Shown: positions 9,171 to 18,528, counted from the first letter of the stretch. The stretch is DNA of 64,000 bases from Devosia ureilytica (GCF_024273195.1 NZ_JAMZCU010000001.1:581652-645651), one strand, 5' to 3'. The notes: a model not told the origin generated them from the sequence alone. Program-made: numbers and translations.

Positions 9171-10361
9171 CTACCGTTCCACAAGCCGGACACGGCCATT
9201 GTACCAGTTCATGATCGCCGAGGTGAGCAGCGAGAAGATCAGATAAACCGCCATGGTAATGGCAATACACTCGATGGCTCGGCCGGTCTGGTTCAGCGAC
9301 GTTCCGGCAAACACGTTCACCAACTCGGGATAGCCTATGGCGGCGCCCAGAGATGAGTTCTTGGTCAGGTTCAGGTATTGGCTGGTCAGTGGTGGGACAA
9401 TGACGCGCATCGCCTGGGGCACGATCACCAGGCGAAGACGGTCATTTTCCTTGAGACCGAGCGACTGGGCCGCCTCGGTCTGCCCCTTGTTGACGGCCAG
9501 GATACCGGCGCGAACCGTTTCGGCGATGAATGACGCCGTGTAGATGGTCAAGCCAAAGGCCAATGCCACGAATTCCGGCGGCAATTGCAGGCCACCCCGG
9601 AAGTTGAAGCGCTCCAGCACCGGCAGTTCGAAGGAAACGCTGGCACCGCTGATCACATAGACCAGAGATGTGAGGCCGAGCAGGATGACTATCGAGGTCA
9701 GGAAGACCGGGAAGCGCTTGCCGGTGGCTTCGAGGCGCTTCTTGGCCCAGTAGCGCAGGGCGATGACCGTCACGATAGCAAGCGCCAGGCCAATCCAGAC
9801 AAAGACAAATTGCTCATCAGGCAGTGGCTTTGGCACCATGATGCCGCGCTGACTGATAAACGTATCGAATGGCAGCTGGATAGCGTCGCGAACCGCCGGC
9901 ATCGCCTTGAGAACGGCGAAGTACCAGAAGAAAAGCTGGAGCAGCAGCGGGATGTTGCGAATGAGCTCAACATAGATGGTAGCGAGACTCGAAATGATGA
10001 AATTCGAGCTCAGGCGCGCGATACCAATCGTGAAGCCGAGGATCGTGGCAAAGAAAATGCCGATCACAGCGACCAGCAAGGTGTTGAGCAGCCCCACCAG
10101 GAACGCTTCCCAATAATAAGAAGCGCGTGTCCAGGGCAGGAGCGAGAAACTGATGTCAAAACCGGCGGTCCTCCAAAGGAAGTCAAAGCCGGTCGTCTTG
10201 TTTTGAGCCGCCAGATTGGCCGCGGTATTTCCGATGATCCAGAGAATGAATCCGATCAGCAGTGTTGCCACGACGATCTGGTAGATGATCCCACGGATCA
10301 CCGGATCGTTGAAAAAGCTGGCCCTTGGGGCAATTTTTTGCCCCGTGTCAAATGTCGTCAT
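9171..10361 (-). CDS. aapQ: general L-amino-acid ABC transporter permease (AapQ/BztB type)
   Basis: 396 residues. Inner-membrane permease with the coupling loop AETVRAGILAVNKGQTEAAQ and a C-terminal segment ending WYNGRVRLVER. The large periplasmic insert between the early membrane segments (WRTAGFDISFSLLPW region) is a hallmark of AapQ/BztB. The ATG at 10361 (MTTFDTGQKIAPRASFFNDP) is preceded by AAGGGA. It is 108 bases downstream of aapJ, from which it is separated by an intercistronic hairpin. Confidence 0.92.
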   Translation of the reverse strand: MTTFDTGQKIAPRASFFNDPVIRGIIYQIVVATLLIGFILWIIGNTAANLAAQNKTTGFDFLWRTAGFDISFSLLPWTRASYYWEAFLVGLLNTLLVAVIGIFFATILGFTIGIARLSSNFIISSLATIYVELIRNIPLLLQLFFWYFAVLKAMPAVRDAIQLPFDTFISQRGIMVPKPLPDEQFVFVWIGLALAIVTVIALRYWAKKRLEATGKRFPVFLTSIVILLGLTSLVYVISGASVSFELPVLERFNFRGGLQLPPEFVALAFGLTIYTASFIAETVRAGILAVNKGQTEAAQSLGLKENDRLRLVIVPQAMRVIVPPLTSQYLNLTKNSSLGAAIGYPELVNVFAGTSLNQTGRAIECIAITMAVYLIFSLLTSAIMNWYNGRVRLVER

Positions 10362-10421
10362 GTGTGGCTGTCCCTTGGCCGCAACGAGCCTCTGCACGCC
10401 AAAGGGCGGTCAGTGACAGAG

Positions 10422-10454
10422 CAAAAAGTCCGGCGCTCCAATGTGGAGCGCCGG
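10422..10454 (-). terminator. intercistronic attenuating hairpin between aapJ and aapQ
   Basis: Perfect 11-pair stem 10430-10440 / 10444-10454 with loop ATG, followed on the minus strand by GACTTTTTGC. Placed between a binding-protein gene and its permease gene, such a leaky terminator typically keeps binding-protein mRNA in excess. Confidence 0.75.
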
Positions 10455-10469
10455 GCCAATTTGATCAGT

Positions 10470-11486
10470 TTAGCGGATCGGCGGGGCGTACTGGATGCCG
10501 CCGTCGCTCCACAGAGCGTTCAGACCGCGTTCCAGGCCAATCGGCGTGGCAGGACCAACATTCTTTTCGTAGGACTCGGCGTAGTTACCGACCAGCTTGA
10601 CGATCTGGTAAGCCCAGTCATTTTCAAGGCCGAGCGGAGCACCGAACTCGCCTTCAACGCCGAGCAGGCGCTTGATGGCCGGATTGTCCGAACCAAGCAT
10701 CTCATCGACATTGGCGGAGCTCACGCCCAGTTCTTCAGCTTCGAGCAGTGCGAAGTAGGTCCAGCGAGCAATGTTGAACCATGCAGTATCACCAGCGCGG
10801 ACGGACGGCCCAAGGGGCTCCTTGGAGATGATTTCCGGCAGAATGATGTGATCATCGGGATTGGCGAACTTGGAGCGTTCAGCAGCCAGAGCGGACGAGT
10901 CAGTGGTGTACACGTCGCAACGGCCATCTTCATAGGCCTTCACGACTTCGTCCTGGTCCACAAACACGACAGTGTTGAATTCCATGCCGTTGGCAGCAAA
11001 GTAGTCAGCAGCGTTCAGTTCGGTGGTGGTACCGGATTCGATACAGATGGCGGCGCCGCTCAGGTCGAGAGCGGATTCGATGCCGTCTTCCTTGCGAACC
11101 ATGAAGCCCTGGCCATCATAGAACATGGTGCCGACGAAGCTGATGCCCAGCTGGGTGTCGCGGCTCATGGTCCAGGTGGTCGTGCGCGACAGAACGTCAA
11201 TTTCACCGGCGGACAGAGCGGTAAAACGCTCCTGGCTGGTCAGTGACGTATAGCGGACGGCATCGGCATCCTTGAAGATCGCTGCGGCCAGAGCACGGCA
11301 GTAGTCGACTTCAATACCGGTCCAAACATTGTTGGAATCGGGAGCGGAGAACCCCGGAACACCACCGGTAACACCGCACTGCACGTAACCCTTCGCCTTC
11401 ACATCGTCGAGGATAGCTGCGTTTGCAGCCGTCGCGCCGAGGCCCAGCGAGGCCGCGATTGCGATCGATACGAGCGCTTTTTGCAT
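10470..11486 (-). CDS. aapJ: general L-amino-acid ABC transporter substrate-binding protein
   Basis: 338 residues, periplasmic. Signal peptide QKALVSIAIAASLGLGATAA cleaved near ANA, then ILDDVKAKGYVQCGVTGGVP, GIEVDYCRALAAAIF and TTTWTMSRDTQLG, the AapJ/BztA pattern. The ATG at 11486 gives a normal signal peptide; earlier in-frame starts would add an unlikely 45-residue leader. First gene of aapJQMP; a low-quality promoter-like TTGACG lies near 11617-11622 on the minus strand. Divergent from metC. Confidence 0.93.
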   Translation of the reverse strand: MQKALVSIAIAASLGLGATAANAAILDDVKAKGYVQCGVTGGVPGFSAPDSNNVWTGIEVDYCRALAAAIFKDADAVRYTSLTSQERFTALSAGEIDVLSRTTTWTMSRDTQLGISFVGTMFYDGQGFMVRKEDGIESALDLSGAAICIESGTTTELNAADYFAANGMEFNTVVFVDQDEVVKAYEDGRCDVYTTDSSALAAERSKFANPDDHIILPEIISKEPLGPSVRAGDTAWFNIARWTYFALLEAEELGVSSANVDEMLGSDNPAIKRLLGVEGEFGAPLGLENDWAYQIVKLVGNYAESYEKNVGPATPIGLERGLNALWSDGGIQYAPPIR

Positions 11487-11705
11487 TTTTTTGCCTTTTG
11501 TTTTCTGACCCTGTGTTTCGGAACCGACCAAAGTTTCCCGCGGCCCCGAGAGCACCACCACCCTTTGTCTGGCGGTTTGGATGCTGGTAAGCATGCAACC
11601 TTCTATTGTCCCTAACGTCAAGGGCAGAAGGCATGTTGGGACAGCGCGTCTGTCTCTTTTTTAGCCAAGCGCCTGACGTGAACCGTTTTTGAGCAGTTTT
11701 AGACC

Positions 11706-12893
11706 ATGTCCGACGCTTCCCGCACCAAAACACCCCAATTTTCGCTGGAAACCTTGCTGACCCATGCGGGGCGGGAGCCTGATGACCAATTCGGCTTCGT
11801 CAACACCCCGGTCTATCGTGGCTCCACGATCCTGTTCAAAACCCTGGCCGATCTGGATGCACAGGCCCAACCTTATCTTTATGGCCGTGCCGGCAACCCT
11901 ACGACCGCCTCTGTCGAATCAGTCGTCACCGAATTGGAGGGCGCCCACAGGACTAGGCTGGTCCCTTCGGGGCTTGCCGCCATCACCATAGCGGTGATGT
12001 CCTGCGTCAAGGCCGGCGACGATATCCTCATCACCGACAGTGCCTATGAGCCCGGCCGCAAATTCGCCGATGGGTTCCTGGAGCGCATGGGGGTCAGCGT
12101 GCGCTATTATGATCCGCGCATAGGCGCAGGTCTGGCCGCTCTGATGCGGCCCAATACCAAAGCCGTCCTTGCTGAAAGTCCGGGATCGCTCACCTTTGAG
12201 GTGCAGGACATTCCCGCGCTGGCCCAGGTGGCCCATGCCGGTGGCGCCCGCCTGATCGTCGACAACAGCTGGGCCAGCCCGCTCTATCACCGCCCGCTGG
12301 CGCTGGGCGCTGATATCGTAGTTCACGCGGGCACCAAGATGTTCGTCGGCCATTCCGACGCCTTTGCCGGCACAATTTCCACCACCGAGGCGGCCTGGGC
12401 CGATGTGGAGCGCGTGCGCGCACTCCTCGGCTTCTTCACCTCGGGCGATGACGCTTATCTGGTGGCGCGAGGCCTCAGGACGCTGGCCATCCGCATGAAG
12501 GAGCATCAGCAGAGAGCTCTCGAAATCGCGGCGTGGCTGGAGAAGCACGAAGAGGTAACTTCGGTTCTCCACCCTGCCCTGCCCAGTCACCCCGACCACG
12601 CCTTGTGGCAGCGCGATTTCACGGGTGCAGGTAGCCTCTTTGGCGTCGTTCTAAAGCCGGCTCCCCGGGCGGCCGTGGCGGCCTTTGTCGATCACCTTGA
12701 ACTATTTACCATGGGCTACTCATGGGGTGGCTACGAAAGCCTCTGCCTGCCCGTGGCGATCAGAAACGCGCGCTCGGTTCGGCCATGGAGCGACGAGGGC
12801 AATCTGCTCCGACTGCATATCGGCCTTGAAGGCGTCGAAGACCTGAAGTCTGATCTGGCTGCGGCACTGGAGCGTTACGCTTTGGCCCGCTGA
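11706..12893 (+). CDS. metC: cystathionine beta-lyase
   Basis: 395 residues. PLP enzyme cleaving cystathionine to homocysteine, pyruvate and ammonia in methionine synthesis. Contains YGRAGNPTTASVESVVTELE, the active-site lysine in HAGTKMFVGHSD, IVDNSWASPLYHRPLALGAD, and the C-terminal substrate-carboxylate arginine region RLHIGLEGVEDL. The SLFGVV and MGYSWGGYESL stretches favour beta-lyase over cystathionine gamma-synthase. The last 19 bases overlap the 3' end of the convergent PAP2 gene. Confidence 0.9.
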   Translation: MSDASRTKTPQFSLETLLTHAGREPDDQFGFVNTPVYRGSTILFKTLADLDAQAQPYLYGRAGNPTTASVESVVTELEGAHRTRLVPSGLAAITIAVMSCVKAGDDILITDSAYEPGRKFADGFLERMGVSVRYYDPRIGAGLAALMRPNTKAVLAESPGSLTFEVQDIPALAQVAHAGGARLIVDNSWASPLYHRPLALGADIVVHAGTKMFVGHSDAFAGTISTTEAAWADVERVRALLGFFTSGDDAYLVARGLRTLAIRMKEHQQRALEIAAWLEKHEEVTSVLHPALPSHPDHALWQRDFTGAGSLFGVVLKPAPRAAVAAFVDHLELFTMGYSWGGYESLCLPVAIRNARSVRPWSDEGNLLRLHIGLEGVEDLKSDLAAALERYALAR

Positions 12894-13612
12894 ACCAACT
12901 GCCGCAAGCCATCGAGCGGCTTGAGAACCATACGCCCATCAGGCATTTGCATGAACAGCCAGTTCCGGCGGGCAAAGAAATTGCGCACCAGATAGGCACC
13001 AAGCATGCCGACGACGATGCCGGCAAAAACGTCGGTTGGATAATGCATGCCGATGGGCACGCGGGACATGGCGACAACGATCCCGACGACCAGCAGGATC
13101 GGGAACAGCGGTGGCCAGAGAAAGCCGATTGTGAACGCCATTGCGGTCGCCGTTGCAGAATGACCGCTAGGAAAGCTCTGGAAGGTCCAGTCGTTGAATA
13201 GGTTCTGGAAGGAGAACGCCCCTGATGCGTCGAATTCCGTCGGTCGGCCGCGCCCAACAACGCGCTTGAGTAGATTGGTCAGCAGGCCAGGCACGCCAAC
13301 GCCAAGGAAAATGAAAGCGGACACCAGGGCCAACTCCCCAGTCGCCTTTCGCCAGAGTCCCTGCATAGGAAACATGGCCAGTCGCAGCAGGATCATCAGC
13401 ACAAGGCTAGGAATGAGCACCCAGTCAGACAGGCCGTAATCGGTGATAAAGAAAAACGGTGCGCGCCAGTTGTCGGGCCAGGCAATTGCGCCGCGAGAGG
13501 CCGCGACATCCACGCTTGCGAACAGCGCAAGAATTGCGGCCATGCCAACCAAAAACAGCGGCCATGACCGGCGACTAAGGCCAAGAGGCCATGGTTTTTC
13601 GAGATCAAACAT
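12875..13612 (-). CDS. PAP2-family membrane phosphatase
   Basis: 245 residues, about six membrane segments. The three phosphatase motifs are present: KRVVGRGRP, PSGHSATATAMAF and SRVPIGMHYPTDVFAG, with the nucleophilic and acid-base histidines. It probably dephosphorylates a lipid phosphate (undecaprenyl pyrophosphate, phosphatidate or a lipid A phosphate) at the periplasmic face. The ATG at 13612 (MFDLEKPWPLG) follows GGAGG 11 bases upstream; in-frame ATGs at 13636 and 13660 are possible. Overlaps metC by 19 bases tail to tail. Confidence 0.85.
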   Translation of the reverse strand: MFDLEKPWPLGLSRRSWPLFLVGMAAILALFASVDVAASRGAIAWPDNWRAPFFFITDYGLSDWVLIPSLVLMILLRLAMFPMQGLWRKATGELALVSAFIFLGVGVPGLLTNLLKRVVGRGRPTEFDASGAFSFQNLFNDWTFQSFPSGHSATATAMAFTIGFLWPPLFPILLVVGIVVAMSRVPIGMHYPTDVFAGIVVGMLGAYLVRNFFARRNWLFMQMPDGRMVLKPLDGLRQLVQRAKA

Positions 13613-13715
13613 GGCGATCTTGTCCTCCGTCCACATTCGTCTCGTCAAGTCGTAGGGCAAACTGCATGCGGGGTTGCCCTTTGTTTCCGAACAGGCTAAC
13701 GGAGGGGCGCGATTT

Positions 13716-13792
13716 CGGAGTGTAGCTCAGCCTGGTAGAGCACCGGTTTTGGGAACCGGGGGTCCAAAGTTCGAATCTTTGTACTCCGACCA
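13716..13792 (+). tRNA. tRNA-Pro (anticodon TGG)
   Basis: 77 bases folding into a full cloverleaf. Acceptor CGGAGTG / TACTCCG (last pair G-T), D arm GCTC..GAGC, anticodon stem CCGGT / ACCGG with loop TTTGGGA (anticodon TGG), T arm CAAAG TTCGAAT CTTTG, discriminator A and encoded CCA (13790-13792). Confidence 0.97.
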
Positions 13793-13820
13793 ATCGCCCG
13801 CATCGTGTTGAGGACTTTGC

Positions 13821-14126
13821 ATGACCGCCCGTATCTACCGCCCAGCCCGCAATGCCATGCAATCCGGCAAGGGCAAATCCAAGCAGTGGGTATTGGTTCA
13901 CGAAGCGACCACGCCGCGCAGCATTGATCCGCTGATGGGCTACACTTCCAGCTCCGACATGAACCAGCAGGTTCGCCTGTCGTTCGAAACACAGGAAGAA
14001 GCGGAAGCCTATGCACAGCGCAATGGCATTCCCTACTCCGTGCAGCCGGCGCATGAGCCGACCCCCAAGCGCGTCAGCTATCCCGACAATTTCCGGTCCG
14101 ACCGCAAGACGCCCTGGACGCACTGA
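13821..14126 (+). CDS. NADH dehydrogenase accessory subunit, NDUFS4-like (ETC complex I subunit)
   Basis: 101 residues. Begins MTARIYRPARNAMQSGKGKS and contains WVLVHE, then SRP-like PLMGYTSSSDMNQQVRLSF, the conserved core of the alphaproteobacterial homologue of mitochondrial NDUFS4, a supernumerary subunit at the NADH-binding arm of complex I. The C-terminal YPDNFRSDRKTPWTH is also typical. Single gene after tRNA-Pro, followed by a strong terminator. Confidence 0.9.
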   Translation: MTARIYRPARNAMQSGKGKSKQWVLVHEATTPRSIDPLMGYTSSSDMNQQVRLSFETQEEAEAYAQRNGIPYSVQPAHEPTPKRVSYPDNFRSDRKTPWTH

Positions 14127-14153
14127 ACGTCCTTGTCATCTTGAATCCAATTG

Positions 14154-14185
14154 GCGCCGCAAGTGATTGCGGCGCTTTTATTTTT
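14154..14185 (+). terminator. Rho-independent terminator after the NDUFS4-like gene
   Basis: Perfect 9-pair stem 14154-14162 / 14167-14175 with loop GTGA, followed on the plus strand by TTTTATTTTT. Confidence 0.88.
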
Positions 14186-14228
14186 GGTAATTGGTGGGCC
14201 GGCATTGAGCCGACCCTGTTGGTGTCGA

Positions 14229-15380
14229 TCAGACGTCAGTGAAGCGCGTCCACTTGCTATCGTTCTGGCTCGATTTGACCGAAGCTGTGATGAACTGCAT
14301 GCCCTCGATACCATCAGCCATGGTCGGCAGCAGCGCTTCGTATTCAGTGCCGTCGCCGCGAATGACTGCAGCAAACTGGCTGTAGAGAGTTGCGAACGCC
14401 TCCAGATACCCTTCCGGGTGCCCGGCGGGAATACGCACGTTCATGGATGCCGCCGGTGGAACGGAAATCGATCCGCCGCGCGTGAGCAGTTGGCGCGGCT
14501 TGCCGAACTCGCTGAACCACATGTAGTTCGGGTTCTCCTGACTCCACTCCAACCCGCCCTTGTCGCCATAAACGCGCAATTGCAGGCCGTTCTCTTTGCC
14601 CACCGCGACCTGACTGGCCCAGAGCATGCCCTTGGCCCCGCCTTCGAAGCGCAGCATGATGTGGACATTGTCGTCGAGTTGGCGACCTGGCACAAAGGCC
14701 GTGAGGTCGGCCGAAACCGCCTCAGTCTTGAGGCCGATGACAAAGCGGGCAAGGTTATAGGCATGGGTGCCGATGTCGCCAATGCAGCCGCCAGCACCAG
14801 ACCGAGCAGGATCGGTGCGCCAGGCTGCCTGCTTGTTGTCTTCGTCGGCAGCTTCGGTCAGCCAGTCCTGGGCGTATTCGGCCTGGACAACGCGGATTTT
14901 GCCGAGGGCACCCGAGGCCACGAGTTCGCGCGCCTGCCGGATCAGCGGGTAACCGGTGTAATTATGCGTCAGCAGGAATTTAGCGCCATTCTTGGGCTTG
15001 ATGTCGAGCAGCTTGCGCGCATCATCCAAAGTCGAAGTAATCGGCTTGTCGCAGATGACATGGATACCGGCCTCGAGGAACGCCTTGGTCGGACCGAAAT
15101 GCATGTGGTTCGGCGTGACGATGGATACCGCCTGGATACCGTCGGGGCGTGCCGCCTCGGCCCGGGCCATTTCCTCGTAGGAAGTATAGACGCGATCATC
15201 GGCCAGACCAAGATTGCGGCCTGACTCCTTGGCGACCTCGGGGCGCGACGACAGCGCGCCAGCCACGAGTTCAAAGTCCCCGTCAATCCGAGCCGCGACC
15301 CGGTGCACATAGCCAATGAAGGCTCCTGTGCCGCCGCCAACCATGCCCAGGCGAATGCGCTTTGCGCCGTTTTCAGCCAT
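14229..15380 (-). CDS. Gfo/Idh/MocA-family sugar oxidoreductase (pair 2)
   Basis: 383 residues. NAD(P)-dependent dehydrogenase: N-terminal Rossmann domain [19 protein letters not shown], catalytic-lysine motif [10 protein letters not shown], and a C-terminal substrate domain containing [17 protein letters not shown]. Last gene of the sugar operon, 24 bases behind the second isomerase, with GGGAG before its ATG. It probably oxidises or reduces a ring hydroxyl of an imported sugar or glycoside; the exact substrate cannot be read from sequence. Distinct from its neighbour at 16633 (DKP instead of EKP). Confidence 0.88.
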   Translation of the reverse strand: MAENGAKRIRLGMVGGGTGAFIGYVHRVAARIDGDFELVAGALSSRPEVAKESGRNLGLADDRVYTSYEEMARAEAARPDGIQAVSIVTPNHMHFGPTKAFLEAGIHVICDKPITSTLDDARKLLDIKPKNGAKFLLTHNYTGYPLIRQARELVASGALGKIRVVQAEYAQDWLTEAADEDNKQAAWRTDPARSGAGGCIGDIGTHAYNLARFVIGLKTEAVSADLTAFVPGRQLDDNVHIMLRFEGGAKGMLWASQVAVGKENGLQLRVYGDKGGLEWSQENPNYMWFSEFGKPRQLLTRGGSISVPPAASMNVRIPAGHPEGYLEAFATLYSQFAAVIRGDGTEYEALLPTMADGIEGMQFITASVKSSQNDSKWTRFTDV

Positions 15381-15404
15381 TTTAGTCTCCCTGATCCGAA
15401 GGCG

Positions 15405-16463
15405 TTACGACAGGCCAAGCATCTTGCGATTGGCCGCCTTGTCGGTGCCGCCGCTGGCGAAATCGTCAAAGGCCTTTTCGGTTACGCGGATGATGTAGCT
15501 TTGGATGAGCTCGGCGCCTTCGCGAGCCCCATCCTCGGGGTGCTTGAGGGCGCATTCCCATTCGAGCACGGCCCAGCCCTGGAAGTCATTGGCCGCCATC
15601 TTGGCAAAAATCGCCGGGAAATCCACCTGACCATCGCCGATAGAACGGAAGCGCCCTGCCCGGTCGACCCAGGATTGGAAGCCGCCATATACACCCTGGC
15701 GACCCGTCGGGTTGAACTCGGCGTCCTTCACATGGAAGGCCTTGATGCGGTCCTTGTAGATGTCGATGTAGTCGAGATAATCGAGCTGCTGCAGCACGAA
15801 ATGGCTCGGATCATAAAGCAGGTTTGCGCGCGGGTGGTTCTTCACGCGGTCCAGGAACATCTCGTAGGAGATGCCATCGTGCAGGTCTTCGCCCGGATGG
15901 ATTTCGTAGCAGACGTCGACACCGGCGTCATCGAAGGCGTTAAGGATGGGGGTCCAGCGGCGGGCCAGTTCGTCGAAAGCTTCTTCGACCAGGCCTGCCG
16001 GGCGCTGCGGCCAGGGGTAGAGATAGGGCCAGGCGAGCGCGCCCGAGAAGGTCGCGTGGGCCCTGAGGCCAAGATTTTGCGAGGCCTTGGCGGCATGCAT
16101 CATGGTCTGGACGGCCCATTCTTGGCGCGCCTTGGGATTGCCCCGGACGCTGGCCGGCGCGAACCCGTCGAAGGCAGCGTCATAGGCGGGATGCACGGCA
16201 ACCAGCTGGCCCTGCAGGTGGGTCGACAGCTCGGTAATTTCGAGGCCGTGGCTGTTGACCACGCCCTTGATTTCGTCGGCATAGGCCTTGGAGGTGGCTG
16301 CCTTTTCAAGGTCGATGAAGCTCGAGACCCAGGTCGGGATCTGCACGCCCTTATAGCCGAGGCCGGCGGCCCATTTGCAGATGTTGTCGAGCGTATCGAA
16401 TGGGGCTGCGTCTCCGGCGAATTGCGCCAGGAAAATAGCCGGACCCTTGATCGTAGTAGCCAT
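15405..16463 (-). CDS. sugar phosphate isomerase/epimerase-family TIM barrel protein (pair 2)
   Basis: 352 residues of the AP_endonuc_2 / xylose-isomerase-like TIM barrel. Acidic and histidine residues that would bind a divalent metal lie in CYEIHPGEDLHDG, YDPSHFV, FHVKDAEF and VLEWECALKH. The ATG at 16463 has AGGAG 7 bases upstream. Probable partner of the dehydrogenase that follows; in related catabolic systems such pairs act on 3-keto-sugars or inositols. Longer than the other isomerase of the operon (249 residues) and not a recent duplicate of it. Confidence 0.87.
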   Translation of the reverse strand: MATTIKGPAIFLAQFAGDAAPFDTLDNICKWAAGLGYKGVQIPTWVSSFIDLEKAATSKAYADEIKGVVNSHGLEITELSTHLQGQLVAVHPAYDAAFDGFAPASVRGNPKARQEWAVQTMMHAAKASQNLGLRAHATFSGALAWPYLYPWPQRPAGLVEEAFDELARRWTPILNAFDDAGVDVCYEIHPGEDLHDGISYEMFLDRVKNHPRANLLYDPSHFVLQQLDYLDYIDIYKDRIKAFHVKDAEFNPTGRQGVYGGFQSWVDRAGRFRSIGDGQVDFPAIFAKMAANDFQGWAVLEWECALKHPEDGAREGAELIQSYIIRVTEKAFDDFASGGTDKAANRKMLGLS

Positions 16464-16552
16464 TTGGTCTCTCCTCTTGGGCCCCAGAGGCCGCACCGCC
16501 AGGGCCAATACCTATGATTTTTCCGCGGGTTATGTTGTCCCGCATGTATCAC

Positions 16553-16574
16553 GGGCGGCGATCTCTCGCCGCCC
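16553..16574 (-). other. intercistronic hairpin between the two isomerase/dehydrogenase pairs
   Basis: Perfect 9-pair stem 16553-16561 / 16566-16574 with loop TCTC, in the 169-base gap between genes 16633-17775 and 15405-16463. A second small hairpin (GCGGG..CCCGC) follows at about 16525-16542. There is no U-tract, so it is more likely an mRNA-stability or processing element than a terminator. Confidence 0.6.
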
Positions 16575-16632
16575 TGACATGTTAGGCACCAGTTTTGACC
16601 GGGCAGAATTGCCTGTCAATGAGGTACGCTCA

Positions 16633-17775
16633 TCAAGCCTTGAGCAGTGCCCGTGCTTCTTCGATCCCCAGAGCAAGCGGACGCTCACATGTGGTCGTCA
16701 GCGTCAGCACTTCGCCAGTCTCGCCGGCCTTGAGCAGCCCGGTCATCACTTCCACGACGTGCAGAGCCACATCGAGCCCACACCGTGCGTTCTGGCCGTT
16801 CTCGATGGACAGCATCATGTCGGCGAGGCCTGCGCAGCGATAGTTGGCGCGCGGCGTCTCCTTGTCGAGATCCTGGTTGGGCTTGCCAAACGGGTGATCC
16901 CAAGGCGAAACCGGCGTGCGGATGCCTTCGATGCCGGTGGTGACAAGATCACCACCGAAGAAGTTCGGATCGGGCACGAAGATGGAGCCATCGGTGCCGT
17001 AGAGCTCGATATTGTGGTGGCCATGCGCCGCCACGTCCCAGCTGGCGCCAATCGTGATGATGGCGCCGCTGTGGAATTCAAGCACGCCATGGATGGTCGT
17101 GGGCGTTCCCACCTTGACCGACGTGCCCTTATACGGACCTTCGGCCGTTACCAGGCGCTCCGTGCGGGCCATATTGGTGAAGGCCGACAGGCGCTTCACG
17201 GGCCCGAGCAGATGCACAAGGTCGGTGATGTAATAGGGTCCGAGGTCGAGGATCGGGCCACCGCCGGGCTGGAAGAAGAAGTCCGGGTTGGGGTGCCAAT
17301 GCTCCATGCCGCGGCTCATGACGTGGGTGGTGCCGCTCATGATCTTGCCGAGCTTGCCCGAGTCGATGATTTCGCGGGCTTGCTGGTGCGCGCCACCGAG
17401 GAAGGTATCGGGCGCCGAGCCAACCTTGAGACCGCGCTCGTCGGCAGCCTTCTTGAGGGCCAGGCCCTCTTCCACGCTCAGCACGAAGGGCTTTTCCGAA
17501 TAAGAGTGCTTTCCAGCAGAGATGATGTCCGAGGACACCTTGTAGTGGGTTGATGGGATCGTGAGGTTCACGATCACGTCGATCTCGCTGTTTTTGAGCA
17601 GCTCGTCGGGGGTCTGTGCGGCGACACCGAACTCGGTAGCGCGCCTCTGGGCCGCCTCGGGCAGGATATCGGCCACAGCACGCACTTCGATCCCCTTGAA
17701 CAGGGGCGCGAGGCGCAGATAGGCCGCCGAAATATTGCCGGCACCCATGATGCCGACGCCATAGGTCTTTGCCAT
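16633..17775 (-). CDS. Gfo/Idh/MocA-family sugar oxidoreductase (pair 1)
   Basis: 380 residues. Rossmann start YGVGIMGAGNISAAYLRL, catalytic-lysine motif SYSEKPFVLS, and C-terminal GGGPILDLGPYYITDLVHLL, as in glucose-fructose oxidoreductase-like and 3-dehydro-glycoside-forming members. GGAG precedes the ATG at 17775. Starts 3 bases after the stop of the first isomerase gene, so translation is probably coupled. The substrate is inferred only from the sugar-transporter context. Confidence 0.88.
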   Translation of the reverse strand: MAKTYGVGIMGAGNISAAYLRLAPLFKGIEVRAVADILPEAAQRRATEFGVAAQTPDELLKNSEIDVIVNLTIPSTHYKVSSDIISAGKHSYSEKPFVLSVEEGLALKKAADERGLKVGSAPDTFLGGAHQQAREIIDSGKLGKIMSGTTHVMSRGMEHWHPNPDFFFQPGGGPILDLGPYYITDLVHLLGPVKRLSAFTNMARTERLVTAEGPYKGTSVKVGTPTTIHGVLEFHSGAIITIGASWDVAAHGHHNIELYGTDGSIFVPDPNFFGGDLVTTGIEGIRTPVSPWDHPFGKPNQDLDKETPRANYRCAGLADMMLSIENGQNARCGLDVALHVVEVMTGLLKAGETGEVLTLTTTCERPLALGIEEARALLKA

Positions 17776-17778
17776 GGT

Positions 17779-18528
17779 TTAGACTCCGTAACCCTTGAGT
17801 GCAGCCGCGGCATTGCGAGCAAAGCGAATGGCATCGCTCGGCTTGTCATGCTCGGCCACGAAGTAGCGCGCCTTTGTCTTGGCCTTGATCTGAGCGATAT
17901 AATTCGGCCAGTCCAGGGTGCCGGTGCCGACGTCGGCCCAGCCATCTTCGTCGGCCTTTTCGCCGGCGGGAGCGATGTCCTTGACGTGAACCGCGGTGAT
18001 GCGGCTGCCCAGCTTATCCATCCAGAAGATCGGATCTTCATTGGCACGAACGACCCAGGCCAGATCCATTTCCCACTGTGTATCGGGCGAGGCGTCGAGG
18101 ATCAGCTCGATCGGCGTCTTGCCGCTGGCGTCCTTGCCGAACTCCCAGTGATGGTTGTGGTAGCCAAAGCCCTTGCCGGCTGCCTTGAAGGCCGCGGCGA
18201 TGCGGGCCAGACCCTCGGCGAATTCCTGCCAATTTCCAGCGCCGGTGCGGAACGCTTCGGAGGGTGGGGCCGGGCAATAAACGGTCTGGATGCCGACGGT
18301 CTCTACAATGCGCAGGGCCGCGTCAGTGTCTTCGAGCTGGCCGTAACCCATATGTGCGGTCGGCATGGTCAGGCCGGCATTCTTCAGGCTCTGCGCCAGG
18401 GCGGCGGGATCGGCGAACTGGCCGCCCCAGCCTTCGACCTGGGTATAGCCCAGGGACGAGAGGGTCTTGAGAGTGTCGTCCAGAGACGCCTCGTTGCGTG
18501 CGCTATAGAGCTGGTACGAAAAGTCCAT
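17779..18528 (-). CDS. sugar phosphate isomerase/epimerase-family TIM barrel protein (pair 1)
   Basis: 249 residues, AP_endonuc_2 TIM barrel. Probable metal and substrate residues lie in FGYHNHHWEFG, WEMDLAWVV, ITAVHVKDI and VAEHDKPSD. The ATG at 18528 (MDFSYQLYSARN) has GAGG 6 bases upstream; the ATG 12 bases earlier lacks a ribosome site. First catabolic gene after the transporter genes, coupled to the dehydrogenase behind it. Confidence 0.87.
   Translation of the reverse strand: MDFSYQLYSARNEASLDDTLKTLSSLGYTQVEGWGGQFADPAALAQSLKNAGLTMPTAHMGYGQLEDTDAALRIVETVGIQTVYCPAPPSEAFRTGAGNWQEFAEGLARIAAAFKAAGKGFGYHNHHWEFGKDASGKTPIELILDASPDTQWEMDLAWVVRANEDPIFWMDKLGSRITAVHVKDIAPAGEKADEDGWADVGTGTLDWPNYIAQIKAKTKARYFVAEHDKPSDAIRFARNAAAALKGYGV

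Noticed and set aside
9585..11246. Very long plus-strand open frame over the aap genes
   Set aside because: Antisense to clear aapQ and aapJ coding sequence; GC-rich shadow frame.
11600..11625. TTGACG as the -35 of the aap operon promoter
   Set aside because: The -10 at 17 bases (TTGCAT) is too poor to list as a feature.
14154..14228. Same hairpin as terminator for the minus-strand sugar operon
   Set aside because: No U-tract on the minus strand; it fits only the plus-strand gene.
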